Source of the DNA: Myxococcales bacterium
GTDB taxonomy: Bacteria; Myxococcota_A; Polyangia; Palsa-1104
Length of the DNA stretch: 38,656 nt
Direction of reading: 5' to 3'
Assembly: GCA_028287105.1 (NCBI GenBank)
Contig: JAQBQH010000412.1
Span: 1 to 38,656, forward strand
The position numbers were made by a program, and so were the translations under genes. Positions 10,626-20,100 of the stretch are shown here, one piece after another. The notes beneath the pieces are model-generated. The model did no database searches. It saw only the letters and a program-made list of their open reading frames with translations, and was not told the DNA's origin. Within the stretch, counting starts at the first letter, position 1. Each line of letters starts with the position of its first letter.

Positions 10626-13600
10626 GCGCGCCGTCCGACTTGAGCGCCTGCTTCACCTCGACGGCGAAGATGCCCTTGGGATCGACCTCGAGATACTTCT
10701 GGTACGCCTCTTTCGCGGTCGGGTCGCCCAGCTGCGTGCGCACCTTGCCGAGGTAGTAGTAGGCCTCGGAGAAGAGCGGGTCCGCCTTGACGGCCGTCTC
10801 CATCGCCAGCTTGGCGTCGGGCAGGCGCTTCAGATCCTCGTGGACCAGGCCGAGGTAGTACCAGGCGCGCGCCATGCGCGGATCGAGATCGGTCGCCGCC
10901 TTGAGCGAGCGCAGCGCCAGACGGAAGGCGCCCTGCTCGTACTGCGCGCGCCCGAGGATCGTGTAGGCCTCGGCCTTGAGCGAGCGCGGCGCGCGCGGGC
11001 CGCGCATGCGCGCGATCGCCTCGCCGGCGAAGCCTTCGGCGACCGAGTCGCGACCGCGCTCGACGTGCAGGCGCGCCCGTGCCACCAGGAGCTCGACGCC
11101 GGTGCGTGCGCGCGGCGGCGCCAGGCGCACCACCTCCATCGCCCGCTGCGGCTGCTCCATGTCGAGATACGCCTCCATCAGGAGCGCCACCGTCTCGCCG
11201 TGCATCGCGTTCGGCAGCGCCTTGCGCAAGAGCGCCGACGCATCCGCCGCCTTGTGCTCGACGAGCAGCGCGCGCGCCTGCAGCGCCAACAGCTCCTCGC
11301 CCGCCAGCGGCGCCTGCGGCAGCCGCTGCGCCCGCGCGATCCGCTCCTCGGCCCCCTGCCCGTCGCCGAGCAAGAGGTGCGCGCGCGCGGCGTTCATGAG
11401 CGTCTCGACGTCGACGTTGTCGTCGGTGGCCAGGAGCGCGTCCAGCTCGTCCCGCGCCGCCACCGCGTCGCCCGCGTCGAGCGCCAGGAGCGCCAGCTCG
11501 CGCCTGGCCGGAGCATAGGCGGCGTTGGTCGCCAGCACCTGCTTGAGCTCCTCACGCGCGGCATCGAAGCTGCCCGCGTCGTGGTACAGCCGCGCCAGCG
11601 CCAGCCGCGCCTCGACGTCGAGCGGATCGCGCTTGAGCGCCTCCTTGAACCACCAGCGCGCGCGGTCGGGCACCTTCTGCGCCACGTAGACCATGCCGAG
11701 CGCCGAGGCCACCTCGGGCGTCTTCTGCGACGTCCGCTCCAGCGCATCGAGCGCGCGCTGCGCCCGGTCGGGATGGCCGTCCGCGATCTCGACGCGCGCC
11801 AGCGCCACCTTGGCCGAGATCAGATCGGGCTGCACCCGCAGCGCCGCTTCGGCGTCGAGCCGCGCTGACTCCTTGCGTGACAGCATCAGCGACGCCAGCG
11901 CCCGCATCACCAGCGCCTCCGGCCGCGCCGTACCCGCCTCCTCGATGACGGCGAGCGCCTTGATCGGCTGCGCGCGACGCAGCGCCACCTCGGCGAGCGT
12001 CAGCCGCGGCGTCAGCCGCCCCGCCGCCGTCAGCGCGCGCTTGGCCTCGCGCTCCGCCTCGTCGAGCATGTAGGCGTCGGCGAACGCCTGCGCCAGCTCC
12101 TCGGAGAGCAGCGCATCGCCGTCGCGCCGCTTGGCCGCCGCCTGCGCCAGGTCGCGCCGCGCCGCCGCCACGTCGCCCTTGGCCAGCTCCAGCTCGGCCA
12201 GCCCGAGGAACGCGCGCGCGAGCTGTCCTGGCGACGAATCACCGACGAGCTTGCCGACCACGCCTTCGAGCGCGCCGCGCGCCGCTTCGCGATCGGAGCC
12301 GCGCTGCACCTGCAAGACCGCGCGGTCGATGATGGTCGCGATGTGGTTGGCGTTGTCGGCGAGCGCCCGACGGTAGGCATCGAGCGCGCGGTCGTCGCGC
12401 CGCGCCGCCGACTCGGCCAGGCCGAGCCCGTGCAGCACCATCGGATTGTGCGCGTCGCCGTCGGCGGCGTTGCGCAGGGCGTCGGTGGCGGTGTCGGGCC
12501 GCTCGAGCAGCAGCTCGGCGCGCCCGACCAGATACGACGACGCCGCGTCGGGGACCTTGCGCCGGAGCGCCTGCGCCAGCCGCCCCGCGCGATCGAGCTC
12601 CCCCTTGGCCATCGCCAGGTAGACGCGCGCCGCCGCCGCGTCGACGCAGCCGGGCCGCTTGTCGGCACAGGGCGCCGCCGGGTCGTCGCCGAGCGTCGCC
12701 ATGGCGCGCTGCGCGCCGTCGGGCGAGTCGCCGAACTCGAACGCCATCTGCGCCAGCACGCGCGCGCGCAGGGCCCGCGCCTCGGGGTCGTCACGCTCGG
12801 CGAGGATCTGCCGGTACAAGAGCTCGGCCGCCTGGAACCCGGGGTAGTTTCCCGACGCCAGCTTCTGCTTGGCCAGGTCGTGGCGCTTGGCGACGCGCGC
12901 GCGCATGCGCCACTCGCGCACCAGAAGGCCCGTCGCCACACCGACGGCGACGACGGCGATGAGCGCCGTGAGCAAGAGCGCCACGCCGCGCCGGCTGCGA
13001 TCGCCGAACAGCGGCAGCTCGATGGCGCTGACGAGCAGCGTCGTCTTGGGCTTGCGCCGCTGGACCGGCACCCGCACGACACCCGGCATGTCGTCGCCCG
13101 AGCCGCCGTACGGGTTCTTGTTGCCATCGCCGTCGCCGTAGACGCTGCGCTGCGCGCCGTTGGTGCCGTCGCGCATCTCGGTCGGCGCCTCGTTCGAATT
13201 GCGCGGGAAGCTCGGCGGCGGATTGCGCGGCAGCGGATCGAAGGCGCGCACCGGGCGCTGGCGCTGCAGCACCGGATCGGGCGCCTCGGGCGCGGTGCCG
13301 GCATGCTCGTCGACCTGGCGCTGCCGTCGCTGGCGCGTCTGCTCCTCGCCCTCGTCCTCGCTGTCGAAGGTGGGCGCGAAGCCGCGCGGAAACCCTTCGC
13401 GTGACGGGTCGACCAGGATGTCGGCGGTGTCGAGGACGATCGACGGCTCGGAATTCTCGGGCGGCAGATCGTCGACGGCGCGGCGCGCCGTGGCGCCGAC
13501 GGGCTTCTTGGCCCGCAGGATCTCGGCCGGCGTCATCGTCGAATCTGCGGACAGCTCCTCCTGGTCGAAGCTGCCCGCGCCCTTCTTCGCCGTCGAGGTC

Positions 13601-14373
13601 GGCGACGAATGCGAGGTCACGCGCGGCCGCGGATGCTCGGCGTAGTCGTCGGTGGCCGGCCCTTCGTAGCTCGAGTCTTCGCGCCGCCCGCCCGGCGTCA
13701 TGAAGGTCTCGGTACCGACCTGCGAATCCTCGACGGTGTCGTCGTTGTCGGCGAAGTTGACGAGCACCGAGGCCGGCTTGTCCGGCTCCTTCAGCAGCTT
13801 GTTGCGATTGGACGGATCGTGATCGACCTCGGTGGCGTCGTCGGGATACTCGACCGAGAGGTCGTCGGAGTCGGGCACCGCGACGAGGGACCCGCGATCC
13901 ATCGGCATCGGCTTGATGACGTTGCCCAGCTCCGGATCGGTGTTGCCGGTCTGGCGCGCCGGATAGACCTTGGTATCGGTGGGCTCGGCCGGCAGCCCTT
14001 CGAAGCCGGCCGCGCGCGCGGTAGCGATCTCCTGCAGCAGCTGATCGGCCTTGCTGTTCGAGGGGTCGAGCTCCTTGGCACGCTTGAGCGTCTGCTCCGC
14101 CTGCACGTAGTCGCCCTTACCGACGAGGGCCTCGCCCTTGAGCAGCCACGCCAGCGCGGCGTTGGCGTCGGTTTCGAGCGCGACGCGCATCTCGGCGAGC
14201 ACCTCGTCCCAGCGGCCGAGCGCGGTCAGCGCCATGCCGAGGACGAGCCTGCCCTCGAGCAGCGAAGGCTGCCCCAGCAGGCCGAGGCGACAGATCTTCA
14301 CCGCCTCGGCATACTGCCGCCGGACGATGGAGACCTTGCCCCGCTGGACGAAGTCTAGCGAGTCGTTGGCCAA
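10579..14373 (-). CDS. giant TPR-repeat membrane protein, 1264 aa
   Basis: Start codon TTG 14373 (MANDSLDFVQRGK); the next ATG lies inside the first TPR block, so this start is favoured. Residues 1-115 are three to four TPRs (RQYAEAVKICRLGLL, GRWDEVLAEMRVAL, GDYVQAEQTLKRAKEL). About 120-455 is a long acidic, Pro-rich disordered region. One TM helix lies near 462-485 (VALLLTALIAVVAVGVATGLL). Residues ~490-1245 hold many TPR or TPR-like hairpins, for example DPLDVEARLALARLYHDAG and DPLFSEAYYYLGKVRTQLGD. The N-terminal TPRs would be cytoplasmic and the C-terminal superhelix periplasmic. This suggests a trans-envelope scaffold, perhaps for motility, secretion or envelope assembly; the exact job is not recognisable. 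It overlaps the GH57 gene tail-to-tail by 47 bp. Confidence 0.92.
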   Translation of the reverse strand: MANDSLDFVQRGKVSIVRRQYAEAVKICRLGLLGQPSLLEGRLVLGMALTALGRWDEVLAEMRVALETDANAALAWLLKGEALVGKGDYVQAEQTLKRAKELDPSNSKADQLLQEIATARAAGFEGLPAEPTDTKVYPARQTGNTDPELGNVIKPMPMDRGSLVAVPDSDDLSVEYPDDATEVDHDPSNRNKLLKEPDKPASVLVNFADNDDTVEDSQVGTETFMTPGGRREDSSYEGPATDDYAEHPRPRVTSHSSPTSTAKKGAGSFDQEELSADSTMTPAEILRAKKPVGATARRAVDDLPPENSEPSIVLDTADILVDPSREGFPRGFAPTFDSEDEGEEQTRQRRQRQVDEHAGTAPEAPDPVLQRQRPVRAFDPLPRNPPPSFPRNSNEAPTEMRDGTNGAQRSVYGDGDGNKNPYGGSGDDMPGVVRVPVQRRKPKTTLLVSAIELPLFGDRSRRGVALLLTALIAVVAVGVATGLLVREWRMRARVAKRHDLAKQKLASGNYPGFQAAELLYRQILAERDDPEARALRARVLAQMAFEFGDSPDGAQRAMATLGDDPAAPCADKRPGCVDAAAARVYLAMAKGELDRAGRLAQALRRKVPDAASSYLVGRAELLLERPDTATDALRNAADGDAHNPMVLHGLGLAESAARRDDRALDAYRRALADNANHIATIIDRAVLQVQRGSDREAARGALEGVVGKLVGDSSPGQLARAFLGLAELELAKGDVAAARRDLAQAAAKRRDGDALLSEELAQAFADAYMLDEAEREAKRALTAAGRLTPRLTLAEVALRRAQPIKALAVIEEAGTARPEALVMRALASLMLSRKESARLDAEAALRVQPDLISAKVALARVEIADGHPDRAQRALDALERTSQKTPEVASALGMVYVAQKVPDRARWWFKEALKRDPLDVEARLALARLYHDAGSFDAAREELKQVLATNAAYAPARRELALLALDAGDAVAARDELDALLATDDNVDVETLMNAARAHLLLGDGQGAEERIARAQRLPQAPLAGEELLALQARALLVEHKAADASALLRKALPNAMHGETVALLMEAYLDMEQPQRAMEVVRLAPPRARTGVELLVARARLHVERGRDSVAEGFAGEAIARMRGPRAPRSLKAEAYTILGRAQYEQGAFRLALRSLKAATDLDPRMARAWYYLGLVHEDLKRLPDAKLAMETAVKADPLFSEAYYYLGKVRTQLGDPTAKEAYQKYLEVDPKGIFAVEVKQALKSDGAPMPTSSPLRIRRRGR

Positions 14374-14386
14374 ATAAACCGACGTA

Positions 14387-14415
14387 ATTATATGCGGTTG
14401 GATCGCGAGAGTCGA
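14387..14415 (-). promoter_or_regulatory. sigma70-type promoter of the giant TPR gene
   Basis: On the minus strand: TCGACT (14415-14410), a 17-nt spacer and a perfect TATAAT (14392-14387). Predicted +1 is near 14380, only about 7 nt before TTG 14373. No SD fits in that leader. Confidence 0.7.
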
Positions 14416-14451
14416 GCATCAACGCGCGCGGCGTGCGCGCGTGTGGGGCGC

Positions 14452-14931
14452 CTACTTGTCGGTCTTTGAAGGCCCGGATGGCTGCTTGGCGGGCTGCTCG
14501 CTCGCGACCGACGTGCCGGGCTTCGGCTCCTCGAAGAAGACTAGCGGCGCGCCCTTGACCCGCTCCTCGGTGGCGACGACCCAGTCCATGTCGTGCTTTT
14601 CCCACTTCTGCTTCGTGGTCGTCTTCTCGATGATGCCCCGGGTCTTGAGCGACCAGGTGTACTCGACCCGCGCCGTCGCGGTCTGCTTCTTCTTGTCGAC
14701 CTCGATGTTGACCAGCTCGAAGTCGGCCATCTCGAAGTCGTCCTCGAGCGAGCTGTGCCGGTCGACGAAGCGCTGCCGCCCGTCGGTGGGCACGTGCTTG
14801 GCGGCCTGATCGAACCGCCCCCAGCGCACGTCGTTGTTGTACTCGCGCGCGGCGTTGGTGACCTGGTCCATCGTCGAATAGCCCATACCGGCAATGCAGC
14901 CGCCGAGCAGGAGGAGCGGCAAGAATCGCAT
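14452..14931 (-). CDS. small predicted lipoprotein, 159 aa
   Basis: Begins MRFLPLLLLGGCIAG: a very short signal with a lipobox LLGGC, so lipidation at C12 is likely. The mature part is a mixed alpha/beta domain of about 120 residues (for example TNAAREYNNDVRWGRFDQAA, then strands such as LVNIEVDKKKQTATARVEYTW and KHDMDWVVATEER), followed by a Pro/Lys/Ser-rich tail. The pattern resembles NTF2-like/DUF-type lipoproteins found in proteobacterial envelopes, but I do not name a family. ATG 14931 is chosen because the signal peptide begins there and a TACCCT box ends 6 nt upstream. It lies just upstream of the giant TPR gene in the same orientation, but that gene has its own promoter. Confidence 0.85.
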   Translation of the reverse strand: MRFLPLLLLGGCIAGMGYSTMDQVTNAAREYNNDVRWGRFDQAAKHVPTDGRQRFVDRHSSLEDDFEMADFELVNIEVDKKKQTATARVEYTWSLKTRGIIEKTTTKQKWEKHDMDWVVATEERVKGAPLVFFEEPKPGTSVASEQPAKQPSGPSKTDK

Positions 14932-14937
14932 GGGCCC

Positions 14938-14965
14938 AGGGTATCGGAGCCACGCGGGCCGGCAA
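14938..14965 (-). promoter_or_regulatory. promoter with start site on the ATG (leaderless lipoprotein mRNA)
   Basis: Minus strand: TTGCCG (14965-14960), a 16-nt spacer, TACCCT (14943-14938), then 6 nt to ATG 14931. Counting +1 as seven bases past the -10 gives the A of the ATG itself. No SD is present. Confidence 0.6.
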
Positions 14966-15040
14966 CTTTTACAAAACTTTACGAGCGCGACACGCGTCCT
15001 CAAAGCGGCAGCCATAGCTTGAGAACGAGGAGGAGTTACC

Positions 15041-15562
15041 ATGTTGCACTCGATCTTGATCTGGATGCTCGCCGGTTTCATCGTGAGCCGACTTTTGTTC
15101 CGCGCCCGTATGCGGCGCCGCTTCGGCCACGCCGGGGGCGGCGGCTGCGGTCGTGGCTTCCATCGTCGGATGGGGCGTTTCGGCGGTGCCATCGATCTCG
15201 GCGCGCCCGACGCGGAGGGTCAGCGCCACTTCGGCCGCTGGGGCAAGCGCTGGAGCCGCTGGCAGAGCGAGATGCGCGATCCCGGCGCCGGCGCGGCGCG
15301 GCCGGTCGTCGACGTAATCGGCACGCTCGAGCTCAATCAGCGGCAGCGCGAGATCTACGACGAGGTCATGACGCGCGCGAAGTCGTCGCTGCCGGCCGTG
15401 TCGCTCGCCGAAGCGCTCGCCATCGTAGGGCGCGAGCCGTTCGACAAGCCCGCCCTCGATTTCCTCGTCGCCAACGCCGAGCTGGCCGACGACTTCGAGC
15501 ACCTGCACCACAGCCTCACCGCCGAGCAGCGCGCCAAGCTGCGCGCTGTCGCCAGCGCATAG
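15041..15562 (+). CDS. Spy/CpxP-like (LTxxQ) envelope protein, 173 aa
   Basis: ATG 15041 has a strong GAGGAGGAG SD directly upstream. Residues 3-22 are a hydrophobic helix (ILIWMLAGFIVSRLLF) acting as an anchor or uncleaved signal. A Gly/His/Arg/Cys-rich stretch follows (FGHAGGGGCGRGFHRRMGRFGG), which could bind metal. The C-terminal ~85 residues are helical with LTxxQ-like motifs at both ends (LELNQRQREIYDEV and LTAEQRAKLRAVA), the hallmark of Spy/CpxP periplasmic chaperones and heavy-metal-resistance sensors. The assignment is by motif only. It diverges from the small lipoprotein gene and its stop is 7 bp from the convergent flippase stop. Confidence 0.7.
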   Translation: MLHSILIWMLAGFIVSRLLFRARMRRRFGHAGGGGCGRGFHRRMGRFGGAIDLGAPDAEGQRHFGRWGKRWSRWQSEMRDPGAGAARPVVDVIGTLELNQRQREIYDEVMTRAKSSLPAVSLAEALAIVGREPFDKPALDFLVANAELADDFEHLHHSLTAEQRAKLRAVASA

Positions 15563-15569
15563 ATCCCGG

Positions 15570-17102
15570 CTAACGCTGCGCGCGGAGGCGCTTGAGCTCG
15601 GACGGGCGCAGCTCGCCCGTCACCACGCACACGACGAGGTACACGATCCCCACGGCCGCGCACGACACCAGCGTGCCGACCTTGCCGGGCAAGATCCCCG
15701 CGCGCGTCCAGGCCCATCCGGTCGCGAGCGCCGCCGCGTAGGCCAGCGCGACGCGCACCAGCGTCAACGCCGGCATGAACGCGCGGAAGGTCCTGTACAG
15801 GTACGCGCCCGACAGGAGCACGCCGAGCCCCATCGTCGCCGCCGTCGTCGCCGCGGCGACGAAGAGCGGATCGGAGCCGGTCTCGAGCGCGATGCGGATC
15901 CCGATCCACTCCGCCGCCACGGTCGCCGCCAGCGTCACGACGCCGATGATCGTCGTCGGCAAGGTGCGACCGGCGCCGTTGATGATGGTGCCGGCGATGT
16001 TGAAGAGCGAGAAGCAGACGTACCCGAGCACCAGCGCCGACAGCGCCCGCGCACCGACGGCGTACTCCGGCTTGTAGAAGAGCCGCATCGTCGCCTCGGG
16101 GCGCGCCGCCAGCACCGCCGCGAAGAGCGCCGCCACCACGAGCGAGTAGCGCATGGTCGCGCGCACGTAGCCGCGCGTGCGCTCGAGGTCCTGATCGAAC
16201 GTCGACTTCGACACCAGCGGGAAGATGACGAACGTGACGGCCAGGATCAGCTGATACGGAATGCGCGCCACGTTCTGCACCGCGCCGTAGAGGCCGGCCT
16301 GCTCGTTGGCGTACGCGGTCGGATCGGCGAGGCCGCGCGCCGTCGCCCACTCGCTGACGACGCGCTTCAAGAGCAGGCCGTCGGCGAACATGAGCAGGTT
16401 GACGATCAATAAATAGAAGGCGACGCCGCCGAAGAAGCGAACCAGCCTGTTGACCTCGAACGGCTCCGACGACGACGGCGAGCCCAGCCCGACGACGACG
16501 ACCGCGACCACCAGGATGATCGACGCCGCCGCCACGAAGCCGCCCACCGCCGCCATCGCCGAGTGGGTCGCCGCCGCCGCGCCGACGACGAAGAGGCAGC
16601 GCAGCGTCGAGTAGGTGATGTCGAGACCGGCCTGCTTGTGGAACTCCTTGCGTCCGTTGGCCCAGCCGACGAAGACGGCATAGAACGCGTACGCCAGCGC
16701 CACGCCCGTCGACAGCCGCAGATAGGGCACGAGCGTCGGGTCATGCTCGAACCACGCGACCAGCGGCGCCAGCAGAAAGAAGGCGAGCGCCACGCCGCCG
16801 CCGAGCATCGACTGCAGCTTGAGCGCCGCGCGCAACACCGACGACTGGCGCGCCTCGATCTCGGCGGTGAACTTGGAGACGCCTTGAATCGTCGCCGTCA
16901 CCATGACGTTGTTCACCGGCGACAAGATGCTGAGGACGACGACCCAGACGCCGTAGCGCGCGGGCGAGCCGAGCGCGCGTGGCAGGGCGAACTGGATGAC
17001 ATAGCCCGCGACCATGAACCAGAGCTTGGCGGCGGTGATGAAGACCAGGCCGCGCCCTGCCGAGACCGATTTGGGATTCGCCACGCCGCTCGACCCTGCC
17101 AC
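15570..17102 (-). CDS. polysaccharide flippase (Wzx/MVF-like, MOP superfamily)
   Basis: 510 residues from GTG 17102. About 12-14 hydrophobic helices run through the protein, beginning VFITAAKLWFMVAGYVIQFAL, with the early motif SPVNNVMVTATIQGVSKF and the central LGYVCFSLFNIAGTIINGAG that are typical of Wzx-like lipid-linked oligosaccharide flippases. Such proteins move undecaprenyl-linked glycans across the inner membrane for O-antigen or exopolysaccharide export. No glycosyltransferase or Wzy gene lies nearby, so the glycan is unknown. GTG 17102 has only a weak purine stretch upstream; a second GTG six codons later is possible. The gene is divergent from the secreted protease gene. Confidence 0.85.
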   Translation of the reverse strand: MAGSSGVANPKSVSAGRGLVFITAAKLWFMVAGYVIQFALPRALGSPARYGVWVVVLSILSPVNNVMVTATIQGVSKFTAEIEARQSSVLRAALKLQSMLGGGVALAFFLLAPLVAWFEHDPTLVPYLRLSTGVALAYAFYAVFVGWANGRKEFHKQAGLDITYSTLRCLFVVGAAAATHSAMAAVGGFVAAASIILVVAVVVVGLGSPSSSEPFEVNRLVRFFGGVAFYLLIVNLLMFADGLLLKRVVSEWATARGLADPTAYANEQAGLYGAVQNVARIPYQLILAVTFVIFPLVSKSTFDQDLERTRGYVRATMRYSLVVAALFAAVLAARPEATMRLFYKPEYAVGARALSALVLGYVCFSLFNIAGTIINGAGRTLPTTIIGVVTLAATVAAEWIGIRIALETGSDPLFVAAATTAATMGLGVLLSGAYLYRTFRAFMPALTLVRVALAYAAALATGWAWTRAGILPGKVGTLVSCAAVGIVYLVVCVVTGELRPSELKRLRAQR

Positions 17103-17153
17103 TCCGCGACGTGATGCGTCAAGAAAATCAGCCGGTTCGACCTATTGAGCGTC

Positions 17154-17182
17154 TTGGCGGACGCACGCCTGCACAGTATTGT
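17154..17182 (+). promoter_or_regulatory. promoter of the secreted subtilase (leaderless)
   Basis: TTGGCG at 17154-17159, a 17-nt spacer, TATTGT at 17177-17182, then 7 nt to ATG 17190. The predicted +1 is 17189-17190, so the transcript would begin at the start codon. There is no SD in front of the ATG. Confidence 0.6.
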
Positions 17183-17189
17183 GCGCACC

Positions 17190-20100
17190 ATGAAACGCGC
17201 TGCTCATATTTGTTGGATTGCGTTTGCGCTGTTCATCATGCCGGCCGCGCACGCCGCATGGCCGCCGCCGGCGAACGACGCCAACGTCGACTACTCGGAC
17301 CCGGCCAACTGGCCGAGCGATCCCGGATTCGCCAGCGCGTGGAACTACTGGTCGTTCGTGCCGCAGATGTGGCGCGCGCAGGTCGACGCCGTGACCAAGA
17401 AGCTCGGCACCGGCATGCACATCGACCGCGCCTGGTCGCAGACCACCGGCGATCCGAGCGTCATCGTCGCCGTCACCGACTCGGGCATCGATTGGAACGA
17501 AGGCGAGCTGACCAATCGCCTCTTTCTCAATCAGGGCGAGCTGCCGGCGCCCATGGGCTGCCCGGGCGCCGACGCCAACAAGTACGACGTCAACGGCGAC
17601 GGCCGCTTCAACGTGCAGGACTACACGACCGCCACCGGCCACGACCTGCCGGCCGCGACCAAGATCTGCGACCCGCGCGTCACCGACAAGAACGGCAACG
17701 GCATCCTCGATCCGCAGGACCTCATCCAGGTCTTCTCCGACGGCAAAGACGACGACGGCAACGGCTACATCGACGACATCAGCGGCTGGGACTTCTTCCA
17801 CGACGACAACGATCCGCTCGACGACACGCGCTTCGGACACGGCACCGGCTCGACGAAGGACGGCATGGCCGAAGGCGGCGACGGCCGCGGCAGCATCGGC
17901 ACCTGCCCCGACTGCACGGCGATGATGCTGCGCGTGGGCGACGCGTTCGTCCCCGAGCTCAACACCTGGGGCATGGCGGTCATCTACGCCACCGACATCG
18001 GCGCCAGCGTCGTCAACATCTCGGGCGGCGGCGGGCTCGACAACCCGAAGCTCTCCAACGACGCGATGGAGTACGCCTATCAAAACGGCGTCACCATCAT
18101 CGCGTCGAACTCCGATCTCGATTCGTTCCACCACAACTTCCCCAACACGTCGCAGCACGCCATCTCGGTGCACGCGATCCGCTTCGACTCCTCGTCGCTC
18201 AACGCGGCGCACACCTTCTTCAACTACAACACCTGCACCAACTACGGCGCGCAGCTCATGCTGTCGATCCCGGCGACGGGCTGCTCGTCGGAGGCGGCGG
18301 GCCGCTCGGGCGGCGTCACCGGCCTCCTCTACTCCGCCGCCATCAAGGCAGGGCTGCCGGCGATCGACAAGGCGGGCGTGCGCCACCTGACCGCCGAGGA
18401 GGTGCGTCAGCTCTACATCGAGACCGCCGACAACTTCTACGATCCCGGCGACGCCACCGACGCGACCAAGTATCCGACGACGGCGCCACAGCCGAACGGG
18501 CTCGCGTTCGCGCGACGCTTCGGCTACGGCCGGCCCAACGTGCGCTCCGCCGTCGACGCCATCCTCGCCGGCAAGCTGCCGCCCGAGGTCGACATCCGCT
18601 CGCCCGGTTGGTTCGACACGGTCTACGCCGACAAGACGCCGTCGGTGAACATCGACGTGCGCCTCGCCTGGCACGGCGGCGCGCTGCCGGCGGGCGCCAC
18701 GCTCGACTGGGTCGTCGAGTACGCGCCGGGCGTGGATCCGACGGACGATCAGTACAAGGCGATCGGCCACGCCGAGATGCAGGCGGCCGAGCCGATCCAG
18801 GTGGCGTGGGATGTCTCGTCGCTGACCGTCGACAATCCGGTGCCGCTCGCCAGCGATCCGAAGTTCCAGCCCGACGATCCCGCCAACAAGCACGTGGTCA
18901 CCTTGCGCGCGCGCGCGACCATCCACTCGTCGAACCCGATGCTCGAGGGCGTGCGCGGCGAGTCGCGCCACGCGGTGTCGATCTATCGCGACCCGTCGCT
19001 GCTGCCCGGCTTTCCGCTCGACTTGAAGGCCTCGGGCGAAGGCGGCCCCAAGATCGTCGACCTCGACGGCGACGGCCGGCGCGAGATCGTCTTCGCCGAC
19101 ACCAACGGCCTCGTGCACGCCATCCGCGCCGACGGCTCGGAGCTGTCCGGCTGGCCGGTGAAGACCGACGTACTTTCGCTCCTCGACGGCGCCAAGGGCC
19201 ACGCGATGGCGCCCGGCTTTGCCACCGTCGATCCCAAGCGCTGGACGCCGGTCGGCGCGACCGCCGCCATCGGCGACCTCGACGGCGACGGCAAGGTCGA
19301 GGTCGTCGTCGCCACCTGGTTCGGCAACGTCTGGGCCTGGCACGCCGACGGCAGCGTCGTCGCCGGCTTCCCCATCTCGCTCGATCGCGACACCGTCCCC
19401 GTCGCCAACGACGCGGAGCACGAGCTACAGGACGGCTTCTTCGCTTCGCCGGCGCTCGTCGATCTCGACGGCGACAAGAAGCTCGAGATCGTCGACGGCG
19501 GCATGGACGGAAAGCTCTACGTCTGGCACGGCGACGGCACGCGCGCGACCGGATTTCCCGTGCTCATCCGCGATCCCGCGGGCGACCCGCCGCAGCGGCA
19601 GCGCATCATGGGCTCGCCGGCCGTCGGCGATCTCAACAAGGACGGCATACCCGACATCGTCGTCGGCTCGAACGAAGATTACGCCAACCTCGGCCGCCTC
19701 TACGCCGTCGACGGCAAGACCGGTCAGTTCCTGCCCGGCTGGCCGCTCAGCGTCGTCTCGAACCACATCCTTCCCGTCGTCGGCAAGGGCGTGCCCTGCG
19801 CGCCGGCCATGGCCGACATCGACGGCGACGGCGTGCCCGAGATTCTCGTCAGCGGCATCGGCTCGGTGCTGCACGTCTACGACGCCAAGGGCAAACCGTT
19901 CGGCCCCGCGCTCGTGAATCAAAAGGAAAAGTACGGCGCCAGGTCGAACGCCGGCAATCCGATCGAGTTCATGATGGTCGGGTCACCGGCGGTCGGCGAT
20001 CTCGACAACGACGGCACGCCCGATCTGGTCGAGGGCGGCGCCGGCTCCGACGCGCTGCTCGCGTTCGCCACCGGCGGACAGCGCCACGACTTCGAGCATC

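Noticed and set aside
14449-15192. 246-codon version of the small lipoprotein starting at 15192
   Set aside because: The added N-terminus lies opposite the Spy-like gene and lacks a signal; the lipobox signal begins at ATG 14931.
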